A stretch of DNA of 64,000 bases from the NCBI GenBank assembly GCA_002162695.1, contig MAAM01000011.1:186001-250000 (forward strand). The letters run 5' to 3'. How positions within the stretch are numbered: position 1 is the first letter of the stretch; each line of letters starts with the position of its first letter. The notes under the pieces are model-generated. The model saw only the letters and a program-made list of their open reading frames with translations, was not told the origin of the DNA and searched no databases. The DNA comes from Cycloclasticus sp. 46_120_T64 (GTDB taxonomy: Bacteria > Pseudomonadota > Gammaproteobacteria > Methylococcales > Cycloclasticaceae). The position numbers and the translations under genes are program-made. This document shows positions 56,568 to 64,000 of the stretch, piece after piece.

Positions 56568-57467
56568 ATGGCTAACAAGGAATCTGACTTTTTACGCACG
56601 CTCTATCAAAACTGGTCCGAACGGATGGCAGCAGACCCAGAGATGAGTATCGAAGGTTTACGTGCTTTATTTGATGAATGGGGTAAAGCGACACTTGAAG
56701 CAGAAGGTGTTTGTTATAAAAGCGATACGGTGGGCGGTGTTGATGCCATCTGGGCTTTACCGGTGGACGCTGATAAAGCAAAGGTTCTTATTTTTACCCA
56801 TGGTGGTGGGTTTGCCGTAGGTTCGGCTGATAGTCACCGTAAATTAGCGGCGCACTTTGCCAAAGCCCTCGGCGCTAATTGCCTAGTGTTGAATTATCGT
56901 TTGGCTCCAGAACACCCGTACCCCGCACAAATTGACGATGTGGTCGCAGTTTATAAAGCATTAATAGCTCAAGGTATCTCAGCGGAGAATATCAGCACCA
57001 TCGGTGATTCGGCGGGCGGCAACTTGGCGATCAGCTCGGTATTGAAAATGCGTGAGTTGGGCTTAGCGCTACCCGGTAGCGTTATTGCCATGTCACCGTG
57101 GATTGATATGGAAACAACCGGCGTAAGTTTGCAAAGTAATGCGGCAACAGATGCCTTGGTCAGTGCCGAGCTGTTGGCCGGTATGGCTGGGATGTTCCTT
57201 GGTGAGTCGGCCAGCGCGAGTGACCCATTGACGAACCCACTGTACGCCGATTTTAAAGACTACCCCGCGTTATATATTACCGCAGGCAGTGTTGAAGCCT
57301 TACTCGATGATGCGGTACGCATTCATGAAAAAGCTGAGGAATCTTCGGTTAATACGGTGTTGTCGATCGTTGAGGGTATGCAACACGTATTCCCGTTTAT
57401 GGCGGGTCGCGCTAGCGAGGCCGATGCGGAAATTGAAAAAATAGCGGCTTGGTATAAGGCTTTATAA
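56568..57467 (+). CDS. HSL-family esterase/lactonase (alpha/beta hydrolase)
   Basis: 299 residues. Oxyanion motif THGGGFAVGSADSHR, nucleophile GDSAGGNLAISS, acidic residue near LTNPLYADF and ITAGSVEALLDDA, and the catalytic His in EGMQHVFPF. In a Baeyer-Villiger pathway it would open the lactone or ester product. First gene of the operon; BVMO follows after 81 bp. Ribosome site AATAGGATT. Confidence 0.92.
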   Translation: MANKESDFLRTLYQNWSERMAADPEMSIEGLRALFDEWGKATLEAEGVCYKSDTVGGVDAIWALPVDADKAKVLIFTHGGGFAVGSADSHRKLAAHFAKALGANCLVLNYRLAPEHPYPAQIDDVVAVYKALIAQGISAENISTIGDSAGGNLAISSVLKMRELGLALPGSVIAMSPWIDMETTGVSLQSNAATDALVSAELLAGMAGMFLGESASASDPLTNPLYADFKDYPALYITAGSVEALLDDAVRIHEKAEESSVNTVLSIVEGMQHVFPFMAGRASEADAEIEKIAAWYKAL

Positions 57468-57548
57468 ACCAATAGGTATTTTGCTATCAGTTTTGCTGAA
57501 GCAAACGATAACAAATAGTAAGACAGAAAAAGTAATTAATAGGAAAAC

Positions 57549-59180
57549 ATGATGAGTAATGATATTAAAACAACAATTGCTGGGGCAGACTTTGACGCAA
57601 TCGTCATCGGTGCCGGTTTTGGTGGTCTATATATGACCCATAAGCTACGCGATGAATTGGGTCTGAAGGTACAAGCGTTTGATAAAGGTGGTGATGTGGG
57701 TGGCACATGGTATGCGAACCGTTACCCGGGTATTCTTTCAGATACCGAAAGTTTTTATTATTGTTATTCATTTGATAAAGAACTTTTGCAGGAATGGACG
57801 TGGAAAAATCGTTACGTAAACCAAACTGAAATTTTAGAATACTTGAATCATTTTGCGGATCGTTTTGAGATTCGTAAAAGCTACCAGTTTGAAACCATGG
57901 TGACCTCGGCGATCTTTAATGAAAGCACCGGCCTATGGGACGTCACGACTAATAAGGGTGACACTTACAGTGCGCAACACCTTGTTACTGGTTTGGGTTT
58001 ATTATCCGCCACTAATGTGCCCAACTTTAAAGGTATTAACGACTTTAAAGGGCAGATGTTTCATACCGCAAATTGGCCACATGAAGGCGTCGACTTTAAA
58101 GGAAAACGCGTAGGGGTCATCGGTACTGGCTCAACGGGCACCCAATTCATTACCTCAACCGCGCCACTGGCTGGTCATTTAACCGTCTTTCAACGTTCAC
58201 CTCAGTACACGGTGCCGATTGGTAACGGGCCAATTTCAGCAGAGTTTAGCGAAAATATTAAGGCCAACTATGACGCGAGTTGGAAGCAAATTAAAGGCTC
58301 AAATGTTGCCTTTGGTTTCGTAGAAAGTGCTGTGCCTGCCGCTGGATTGCCGGTAGAAGAAACCGATAAAGTTTTTGAAAAGGCTTGGCAGTATGGCGGT
58401 GGTTTCCGTTTTATGTTCGAAACATTCAGTGATATCGCGGTCGATCCAGGCGCTAACGAAGCGGCTTGTACGTTTATTCGCAAGAAAATTGATCAAATTG
58501 TTAATGACCCTGACGTAGCTGCAAAATTAAAACCCAGCGATTTATATGCTAAACGTCCCTTATGTGATACAGGTTATTACGCGACATATAACCGCGAAAA
58601 TGTCAGCTTGGTTGATGTTAAAGCCGATCCGATTGTTGAAATTAGTGAAAAGGGCATCGTGACCGAAAGTGGCGAACATGAACTGGATATTTTGGTATTC
58701 GCGACGGGTTTTGAAGCGGTTGACGGTAATTACGTGAAAATGGATATTCGCGGTAGAGATGGCCTAGAAATGAAAGAGAATTGGGCTGATGGACCAAAAA
58801 GTTATATTGGCATGAGCAATGCTGGTTTCCCTAATATGCATATGATTTTAGGACCGAACGGGCCATTTACCAATTTACCACCGAGTATTGAAACTCAAGT
58901 TGAATGGATTTCAGGCTTTATTGGCGATATGCGTGAAAAGGGTCAGCTTACTGCTGAAGCGAACAAAGAAGCCGAAGATGATTGGTGTAAGACGTGTTCG
59001 GATATTGCCCATATGACCTTGTTTCCAAAAGCTGACTCTTGGATTTTTGGTACCAATATTCCTGGTAAGGAAAATACCGTGCAGTTCTACCTCGCTGGCC
59101 TAGGTAATTATACGGATGTTATTAAAGCGGAAGCGAAAGGTGGTTACCAAAACTTTACCTTTACCCATGCTGGTAACTAA
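57549..59180 (+). CDS. Baeyer-Villiger monooxygenase (type I flavin monooxygenase)
   Basis: 543 residues. FAD motif VIGAGFGGLYMTHKL near residue 20, BVMO fingerprint FxGxxxHxxxWP at residues 166-177 (FKGQMFHTANWP), NADPH motif GVIGTGSTGTQFI following it, and the second fingerprint GGTWYANRYPG near the N-terminus, resembling cyclohexanone monooxygenase group enzymes. Uses NADPH and O2 to insert oxygen next to a carbonyl. Substrate not identified. A strong hairpin follows 36 bp after the stop. Confidence 0.93.
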   Translation: MMSNDIKTTIAGADFDAIVIGAGFGGLYMTHKLRDELGLKVQAFDKGGDVGGTWYANRYPGILSDTESFYYCYSFDKELLQEWTWKNRYVNQTEILEYLNHFADRFEIRKSYQFETMVTSAIFNESTGLWDVTTNKGDTYSAQHLVTGLGLLSATNVPNFKGINDFKGQMFHTANWPHEGVDFKGKRVGVIGTGSTGTQFITSTAPLAGHLTVFQRSPQYTVPIGNGPISAEFSENIKANYDASWKQIKGSNVAFGFVESAVPAAGLPVEETDKVFEKAWQYGGGFRFMFETFSDIAVDPGANEAACTFIRKKIDQIVNDPDVAAKLKPSDLYAKRPLCDTGYYATYNRENVSLVDVKADPIVEISEKGIVTESGEHELDILVFATGFEAVDGNYVKMDIRGRDGLEMKENWADGPKSYIGMSNAGFPNMHMILGPNGPFTNLPPSIETQVEWISGFIGDMREKGQLTAEANKEAEDDWCKTCSDIAHMTLFPKADSWIFGTNIPGKENTVQFYLAGLGNYTDVIKAEAKGGYQNFTFTHAGN

Positions 59181-59215
59181 GACTTTCATTTAACCCGTGT
59201 TAGGTTGAATGCCTC

Positions 59216-59257
59216 AATCGGGCTAGTTTGCTTTATGCAAATAGCCCGATTATTTTT
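59216..59257 (+). terminator. Intrinsic terminator after the BVMO gene
   Basis: AATCGGGCTA (59216-59225) pairs with TAGCCCGATT (59242-59251), inner TTTGC/GCAAA extends the stem past one bulged G, then ATTTTT to 59257. Separates BVMO transcription from the CoA-ligase run. Confidence 0.85.
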
Positions 59258-59349
59258 CTAACAATAAACTCGATTTTCTATTGTTTTGAATAGGAATGAA
59301 CCCATAAGCTAGAGCTAGCTAGCAATAAGAATAACTAAAGGCGATCAAG

Positions 59350-61476
59350 ATGGTATTAAGTACAAACACAGGCGTGGCTAATTCAAATGCATTGGCGGCT
59401 CTCTTTGAGCCCAAGTCAGTGGCGATTGTTGGTGCATCGGCAAACCCTGCGAGAATTGGTGGAAGACCCATATCGTATTATTTAAAGGCAGGTTTTAAGG
59501 GGGATATTTACCCAGTAAACCCCAAACGCGATGAAATTCAGGGACTCAAGTGCTATCCAGAGATAGCGGCGATTCCTGGCTCAGTGGATTTAGCCATCCT
59601 GGCGATTGCTGCTACTGCGGTTGCGGGTGCGGTGAAGGCTTGTGGTGAAAAAGGCGTTAAGGTTATTGTGCTCTTTTCTGCGGGTTTTGCTGAGGTCGGT
59701 GAGGCTGGCGATGCGATGCAGAACGAAGTGGATAAGATAGCCCAGCAGTATGGGATTAGAATATTAGGCCCTAATTGCTTGGGTTTATATAATGGCGATA
59801 ATGGCAATTGTCCAACGTTTACCTCCGGCCTAGAAGGCGGTTTTCCACGCGCAGGCCGAGTTGGCCTAATCACCCAGTCTGGAGCTTATGGGACACATTT
59901 ATTAACGATGTCTAAATCACGTCGTTTAGGGGTGACTAAGTGGATTTCTACCGGCAATGAATCTGATGTAACGGTCGCCGAGTGTTTAGAATATATGATT
60001 GACTCTGACAGCGTTGATGTCGTGGGTTGTTATATGGAAGGGATTAAAAACCCAGAGATATTGATCCGTGCCTTAAAGAAGGCGCGTGCCGCCGGTAAAG
60101 CCGTGACCATTATGAAGGTCGGAGTTTCTGAAGTGGGTTCCGAGGCGGTGCAATCGCATACCGCCTCATTAACGGGTTCCGATGCGAGCTTCCAAGCGCT
60201 GATTGACCAATACGGCGCCTTACGTGCTTATACCACAGAGCAAATGTTCGATATCTTGTATGCGTTTAGTTTGTCGCCACGTGCAACGGGCAGCAAATTA
60301 GGGGTATTAACGGTGTCAGGGGGCGCAGGGGTGTTGATGGCGGATGTCGCTGAAGAGTTAGCTTTAACCCTACCGGCGATGCCAGCAGAGACACAAGCTA
60401 GACTATCGGCGCGTAACCCCTTAGGTGCGCCACGGAATCCTGTGGATATTACCGCGAATGCGTTAAACGACTTTCCCTTGGTGGCCGAGAGCCTCGATGC
60501 GATGTGCGATGAAGGGGGATATGATTTATTAGTCGCCTTTTTCACCTCGTTGATTGGTTCGCCGGTGCATGGTGAAAAATTATTAAAAGTCTTTAGCGAA
60601 GGGGTTAAGGGTCAAGGCAAGCCATTTGCTTTGATCGGTCAAGCTCCCGTTGAAATGCTTGAAAAATACGAAGCTGAAGGCATTATGGTGTTTGAAGATC
60701 CATCGCGTGCGGTGGCGGCTTTATCGGCTTTAGCGAAGTTTAATACGTCGTTTAATGCAGCGGATGAAGACGAAGGCTCGCTACCTGAGATTGGTCAGAT
60801 AGACCTACCAACCTGCAAAATTGCCGAAGCCGAGGCGAAAGCGTTGATGGCGAAAACAGGCATTCCGGTGCCGGCAGAAGACGTGGTAGCTGGCCCAGAA
60901 CAAGCGGCTGAAGCAGCTGAGCGTATGGGCTTTCCAATTGTTCTTAAAATCGTTTCTGCGGATATCCCACATAAATCTGAGGCAGGCGGGGTTGCCTTGA
61001 ATTTAGCGGATGCCGATGCGGTTAAAGCGGCGGCTAGCTTAATGTTAGCAACGGTTAAAGAACGTGAGCCTACGGCAAAAATTGACGGCTTATTGGTTGC
61101 CCCGATGATTGGTGATGGGGTTGATCTAATTGTTGGAACCCAGCGTGACCCAGTGATGGGGCCGGTGGTTATGGTTGGTTTGGGGGGTATTTATACCGAA
61201 ATTCTTAAAGACGTTGCGGTGTCATTAGCGCCAATCACGCCAAAACGCGCACTCGGCTTGATTGAATCTTTACGCGGCGCGGCCTTATTGAAGGGCGTTC
61301 GTGGGCAAGAACCCGTCGACCTAAACGCGATTGCCGATGTGGTGAGTCGTTTATCGGTACTGGCAACGCAGAACGTTAAGGGCATTGAGAGTATCGAAAT
61401 TAATCCATTACGCGCGATGCCGAACGGGGTGATTGCCCTGGACGCGCTGATTATCGCAGGCGAGCAAAGCGAATAA
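59350..61476 (+). CDS. NDP-forming acyl-CoA ligase, fused alpha-beta
   Basis: 708 residues. CoA-binding domain (20-110), two flavodoxin-like domains with phosphohistidine site in QSHTASLTGSD, and a C-terminal ATP-grasp (about 480-708; KIVSADIPHKSEAGGVALNL, LVAPMIGDGVDLIVGTQRDPVMGPVVMVGLGGIYTEILKDV, GIESIEINPLRAM). Makes acyl-CoA with ADP+Pi as products. The enzyme that activates the acid formed by the aldehyde dehydrogenase is a plausible role. It is about twice the length of an alpha or beta subunit and homologous to the alpha-only protein at 35550-36902. Confidence 0.92.
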   Translation: MVLSTNTGVANSNALAALFEPKSVAIVGASANPARIGGRPISYYLKAGFKGDIYPVNPKRDEIQGLKCYPEIAAIPGSVDLAILAIAATAVAGAVKACGEKGVKVIVLFSAGFAEVGEAGDAMQNEVDKIAQQYGIRILGPNCLGLYNGDNGNCPTFTSGLEGGFPRAGRVGLITQSGAYGTHLLTMSKSRRLGVTKWISTGNESDVTVAECLEYMIDSDSVDVVGCYMEGIKNPEILIRALKKARAAGKAVTIMKVGVSEVGSEAVQSHTASLTGSDASFQALIDQYGALRAYTTEQMFDILYAFSLSPRATGSKLGVLTVSGGAGVLMADVAEELALTLPAMPAETQARLSARNPLGAPRNPVDITANALNDFPLVAESLDAMCDEGGYDLLVAFFTSLIGSPVHGEKLLKVFSEGVKGQGKPFALIGQAPVEMLEKYEAEGIMVFEDPSRAVAALSALAKFNTSFNAADEDEGSLPEIGQIDLPTCKIAEAEAKALMAKTGIPVPAEDVVAGPEQAAEAAERMGFPIVLKIVSADIPHKSEAGGVALNLADADAVKAAASLMLATVKEREPTAKIDGLLVAPMIGDGVDLIVGTQRDPVMGPVVMVGLGGIYTEILKDVAVSLAPITPKRALGLIESLRGAALLKGVRGQEPVDLNAIADVVSRLSVLATQNVKGIESIEINPLRAMPNGVIALDALIIAGEQSE

Positions 61477-61548
61477 CGAATAACATACATTAACGGCGTC
61501 TTGCTTGATGCCAGATAGATATAAAAATATCCTTAAGGAGGGTAAGCA

Positions 61549-62991
61549 ATGCAACATCCAGATTATGCCGTACCAGCACTATTTATTGATGGTGAATGGA
61601 TAACCGAGACGCCACGCAAAGGCGACGTTTGGAATCCAGCAACGGGTGAGGTTTTAGCCAGTTTCCCATTTGCAGAACCTGAGCAAGTAGAGCGCGCATT
61701 AGAGTCGTCTGCCGCAGCGTTTGAGCTTTGGAAGAAGACCTCTTATCAAGAGCGTACCGAGATCATGCACCGTGCAGCGGGGATTATCCGTAAAAATGCT
61801 GAGCAAACCGCGCGTCACCTAACCCTTGAGTTGGGTAAACCTTTGGCGGATTCAAAAGGCGAAGTAGAGAATTGTGCAACCCTGCTCGAGTGGTTTGCTA
61901 ATGCAGCGGCCAATCATCAAGATCGTACACTCGATGAGATGAGCGGCTTTACTAATAGAACCGTACGTAAAGAACCTATTGGTCCAGTGGTTGCGTTTGC
62001 ATCATGGAACTTTCCAGCTTCGTTGGCGACCCGTAAAATGGCCGCAGCGATTGCCGTGGGCTGTACCGTTATCGTAAAACCGGCGAAGGAAACCCCCGCG
62101 TCGTTCATGGCGGTGGTACACGCTTTAGATGAAGCGGGTTTACCAAACGGTGTGGTTAATTTATTGATGGGTAATTCATCGGAAATTAGCAAGCATTTGA
62201 TTGCATCTCCGGTTATTAAGAAGGTTTCGTTCACCGGTTCTACCCCAGTGGGTCAGCAATTAGCGGCCATGGCGGGTGAGCAAGCCAAGCCTTGCGTGAT
62301 GGAACTAGGCGGTCACGCACCGGTATTAATATTCAAAGACGCGGCGATTGAGAAAGTGATCGATCTAGCGGTGGCGACAAAAAGCCGCAACTCAGGTCAG
62401 GTGTGTATTTCACCGACCCGTTTCTTCATTGAAGACGCGGTTTATGATCAGTTCACCGAAGGATTTGTTAAAGGTTATGGTTCATTACGCGTGGGTGATG
62501 GTCTTGAGCCAGAAACACAAATGGGGCCGTTAGCTAATGCACGTCGAGTGGTTGATATTGATGAATTGGTACAAGACGCGATTAAACATGGCGCGCGCTT
62601 ATTAGCGGGTGGGCAACGTTTAGACCGTCCTGGCAATTTTTATGCACCTACGGTACTCGCTGATGTGCCAGATTCTGCAAGAATTATGCAAGAAGAACCC
62701 TTTGGCCCAGTGGCTATTATGAATCGTTTCAGCAGTTATGACGAAGCCATTGAAAAAGCCAATAATACCGATTTTGCCCTAGCGTCCTATGCGTTTACCG
62801 GTTCACAAGACAATGCAGACCGCTTAGCAGATGATTTAGATTCAGGTAAGGTTGGCATCAACGGCTTCCCCGTGGTATTCCTAGATTCACCGTTAGGTGG
62901 GCGTAGGTTGTCGGGTTATGGCAGTGAAGGCGGCTATGAGGGCTTGGATGCCTATAGAATTGTTAAATTTGTTAGTCAAAGTGAAATCTAA
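61549..62991 (+). CDS. NAD(P)-dependent aldehyde dehydrogenase (SSADH-like)
   Basis: 480 residues, ALDH superfamily. Catalytic Cys286 (SGQVCISPTRF) and general base Glu252 (MELGGHAPV) are present, with FTGSTPVGQQLA and EEPFGPVAIMNRF. Resembles succinate-semialdehyde dehydrogenase. In this cluster it probably oxidises an omega-aldehyde to acid. AAGGAGGG ribosome site; the adh gene starts 15 bp after the stop. Confidence 0.93.
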   Translation: MQHPDYAVPALFIDGEWITETPRKGDVWNPATGEVLASFPFAEPEQVERALESSAAAFELWKKTSYQERTEIMHRAAGIIRKNAEQTARHLTLELGKPLADSKGEVENCATLLEWFANAAANHQDRTLDEMSGFTNRTVRKEPIGPVVAFASWNFPASLATRKMAAAIAVGCTVIVKPAKETPASFMAVVHALDEAGLPNGVVNLLMGNSSEISKHLIASPVIKKVSFTGSTPVGQQLAAMAGEQAKPCVMELGGHAPVLIFKDAAIEKVIDLAVATKSRNSGQVCISPTRFFIEDAVYDQFTEGFVKGYGSLRVGDGLEPETQMGPLANARRVVDIDELVQDAIKHGARLLAGGQRLDRPGNFYAPTVLADVPDSARIMQEEPFGPVAIMNRFSSYDEAIEKANNTDFALASYAFTGSQDNADRLADDLDSGKVGINGFPVVFLDSPLGGRRLSGYGSEGGYEGLDAYRIVKFVSQSEI

Positions 62992-63006
62992 AAAAGGAAT
63001 ATAAAC

Positions 63007-64000
63007 ATGCGTTGTCAAACTTTAAATGAATTTGGTGGGGATGTCGTCGCAGAGGAACGCGCCGACATGACGGTAACGGGGACCGAGGTACTGTTAAAGG
63101 TCACCGCGAATGGTGTTTGCCATAGCGATTTACATATTCGTGAAGGCAGTTATAACCTGGGTGCTGGGAAAACGCTGAGTTTTGCTGACCGTGGAATGAA
63201 ACTGCCCTTAGTGATGGGGCATGAGCCTGCGGGTATGGTCGTTGAAACGGGGCCTGAGTCAGTAGAGCTGGATAGCACTAAAAACTTTGTTATCTTCCCA
63301 TGGCAGGGTTGCATGGAGTGTCATCAGTGCGAAAGTGGCCTAGAAAACTATTGCTCTGCACCGCGTTACACCGGTTTGCAGGTTGATGGGGGTTATGCGG
63401 ATTATATTAAAGTGCCGCACGCGCGTTATTTATTTGATATCGGTGATATGGAGCCGAGTATTGCAGCACCCTTGGCGTGTTCAGGTTTAACCACCTATTC
63501 AGCGCTAAAGAAAGTTGAAGATACCTTAACTAAAGCACCGGTGGTTATTTTAGGGGTAGGCGGCTTAGGCTTGATGTGTGTTGGCTTGGTTAAAGCGATG
63601 GGCGGTTTACCGCCAGTGGTGGTTGATATTGACCCTGCAAAACGCGAAGCAGCCTTAAAAGCCGGTGCTAGCGCAGCGATTGATGGGCTTGCTGATGATG
63701 CGGTTGCGCAAGTGCAAGCGGCCGTAGGTGGGCCAGCGCTAGCGGTGATTGATTTGGTGGGTGCGGAAAGTACCGCAACACTCGGTTTTGACGTCGTTGG
63801 TAAGGGCTGTAAGCTGGTGATCGTCGGTTTGTTTGGCGGTGCTTCTCCGTGGGCATTACCGTTGATTCCGGTTAAAGCAATTACCATCATGGGCAGCTAT
63901 GCGGGTAGCCTAGGTGAGTTTGCCGAGCTGATTGACTTAGCAAGAAAGGGTTTGGTGCCTGCATTACCGACTAAGACCTATCCATTAGAAGCGGTTAATG
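63007..64000 (+). CDS. Zinc-dependent alcohol dehydrogenase, 3' end outside window
   Basis: 331 visible codons of an MDR-family protein. Catalytic zinc ligands in NGVCHSDLH and MGHEPAG, structural zinc cysteines CMECHQCESGLENYC, Rossmann motif ILGVGGLGLMCVGL and NAD-type acid in VVDIDPAKREAA. Ribosome site AAAAGGAAT. Likely oxidises the alcohol or hydroxy acid of the pathway. Truncated by the window; typical members are about 340-350 residues. Confidence 0.92.
   Translation, partial: MRCQTLNEFGGDVVAEERADMTVTGTEVLLKVTANGVCHSDLHIREGSYNLGAGKTLSFADRGMKLPLVMGHEPAGMVVETGPESVELDSTKNFVIFPWQGCMECHQCESGLENYCSAPRYTGLQVDGGYADYIKVPHARYLFDIGDMEPSIAAPLACSGLTTYSALKKVEDTLTKAPVVILGVGGLGLMCVGLVKAMGGLPPVVVDIDPAKREAALKAGASAAIDGLADDAVAQVQAAVGGPALAVIDLVGAESTATLGFDVVGKGCKLVIVGLFGGASPWALPLIPVKAITIMGSYAGSLGEFAELIDLARKGLVPALPTKTYPLEAVN

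Overview
The window reads as the chromosome of a marine-type gammaproteobacterium of moderate G+C, probably near Pseudomonas/Cellvibrionales. The evidence is gene order: sdhCDAB-sdhE-ygfX facing nadB, then rpoE and an rseA-like gene; suhB divergent from trmJ-cysE; ubiG-mupP-rmuC-yciK; mtaD divergent from mtnA; serS near a tRNA-Ser. I see no prophage, insertion sequence or CRISPR array.

1-21.8 kb is housekeeping. It holds a SCO-type copper chaperone (cut by the window edge), an HDOD protein, ygfZ, a full succinate dehydrogenase operon flanked by two assembly-factor genes (sdhAF4-like and sdhE), nadB, the sigma-E gene with an unusually short anti-sigma gene, suhB (with a substituted metal ligand), trmJ-cysE-cysteine desulfurase, a minus-strand block (mtaD, ubiG, mupP, rmuC, yciK-like), mtnA-crcB-DUF190-serS, a YccA-type membrane protein and tRNA-Ser(UGA).

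22-34.5 kb is a signalling island. On the plus strand, four closely spaced genes encode a pseudo-receiver/Hpt/receiver/PAS/GGDEF/EAL protein, a TonB-dependent receptor, a YfiR-family periplasmic protein and a hybrid histidine kinase. Loss of the phospho-accepting residues is complementary: the c-di-GMP protein keeps its Hpt histidine but has lost its first receiver, while the kinase keeps both receivers but has lost its Hpt histidine. This suggests a split phosphorelay from the envelope to c-di-GMP. Facing it on the minus strand are a dCache/PAS kinase and two receiver proteins.

34.7-56 kb is acyl-CoA metabolism. A complete leucine/isovalerate pathway (liuA, thiolase, liuB, liuD, liuE, scoA, scoB) runs leftward. 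A TetR regulator and liuC run rightward. The shared intergenic region holds four copies of a TCTAAY-N4-RTTAGA operator placed on recognisable promoters. A fifth copy lies on the promoter of a separate acyl-CoA dehydrogenase/CoA-ligase operon at 38 kb, defining a small local regulon. Further right are a second acyl-CoA dehydrogenase, hydroxyacyl-CoA dehydrogenase, three crotonase/hotdog hydratases, a CoA-transferase and a thioesterase.

55-64 kb looks like an oxidation cluster for a cyclic or linear ketone/alcohol: AraC regulator, HSL-type esterase, Baeyer-Villiger monooxygenase, a one-piece NDP-forming acyl-CoA ligase, an aldehyde dehydrogenase and a zinc alcohol dehydrogenase that runs off the window. 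A pair of 21-bp-spaced direct repeats before the esterase is a candidate AraC-type operator.
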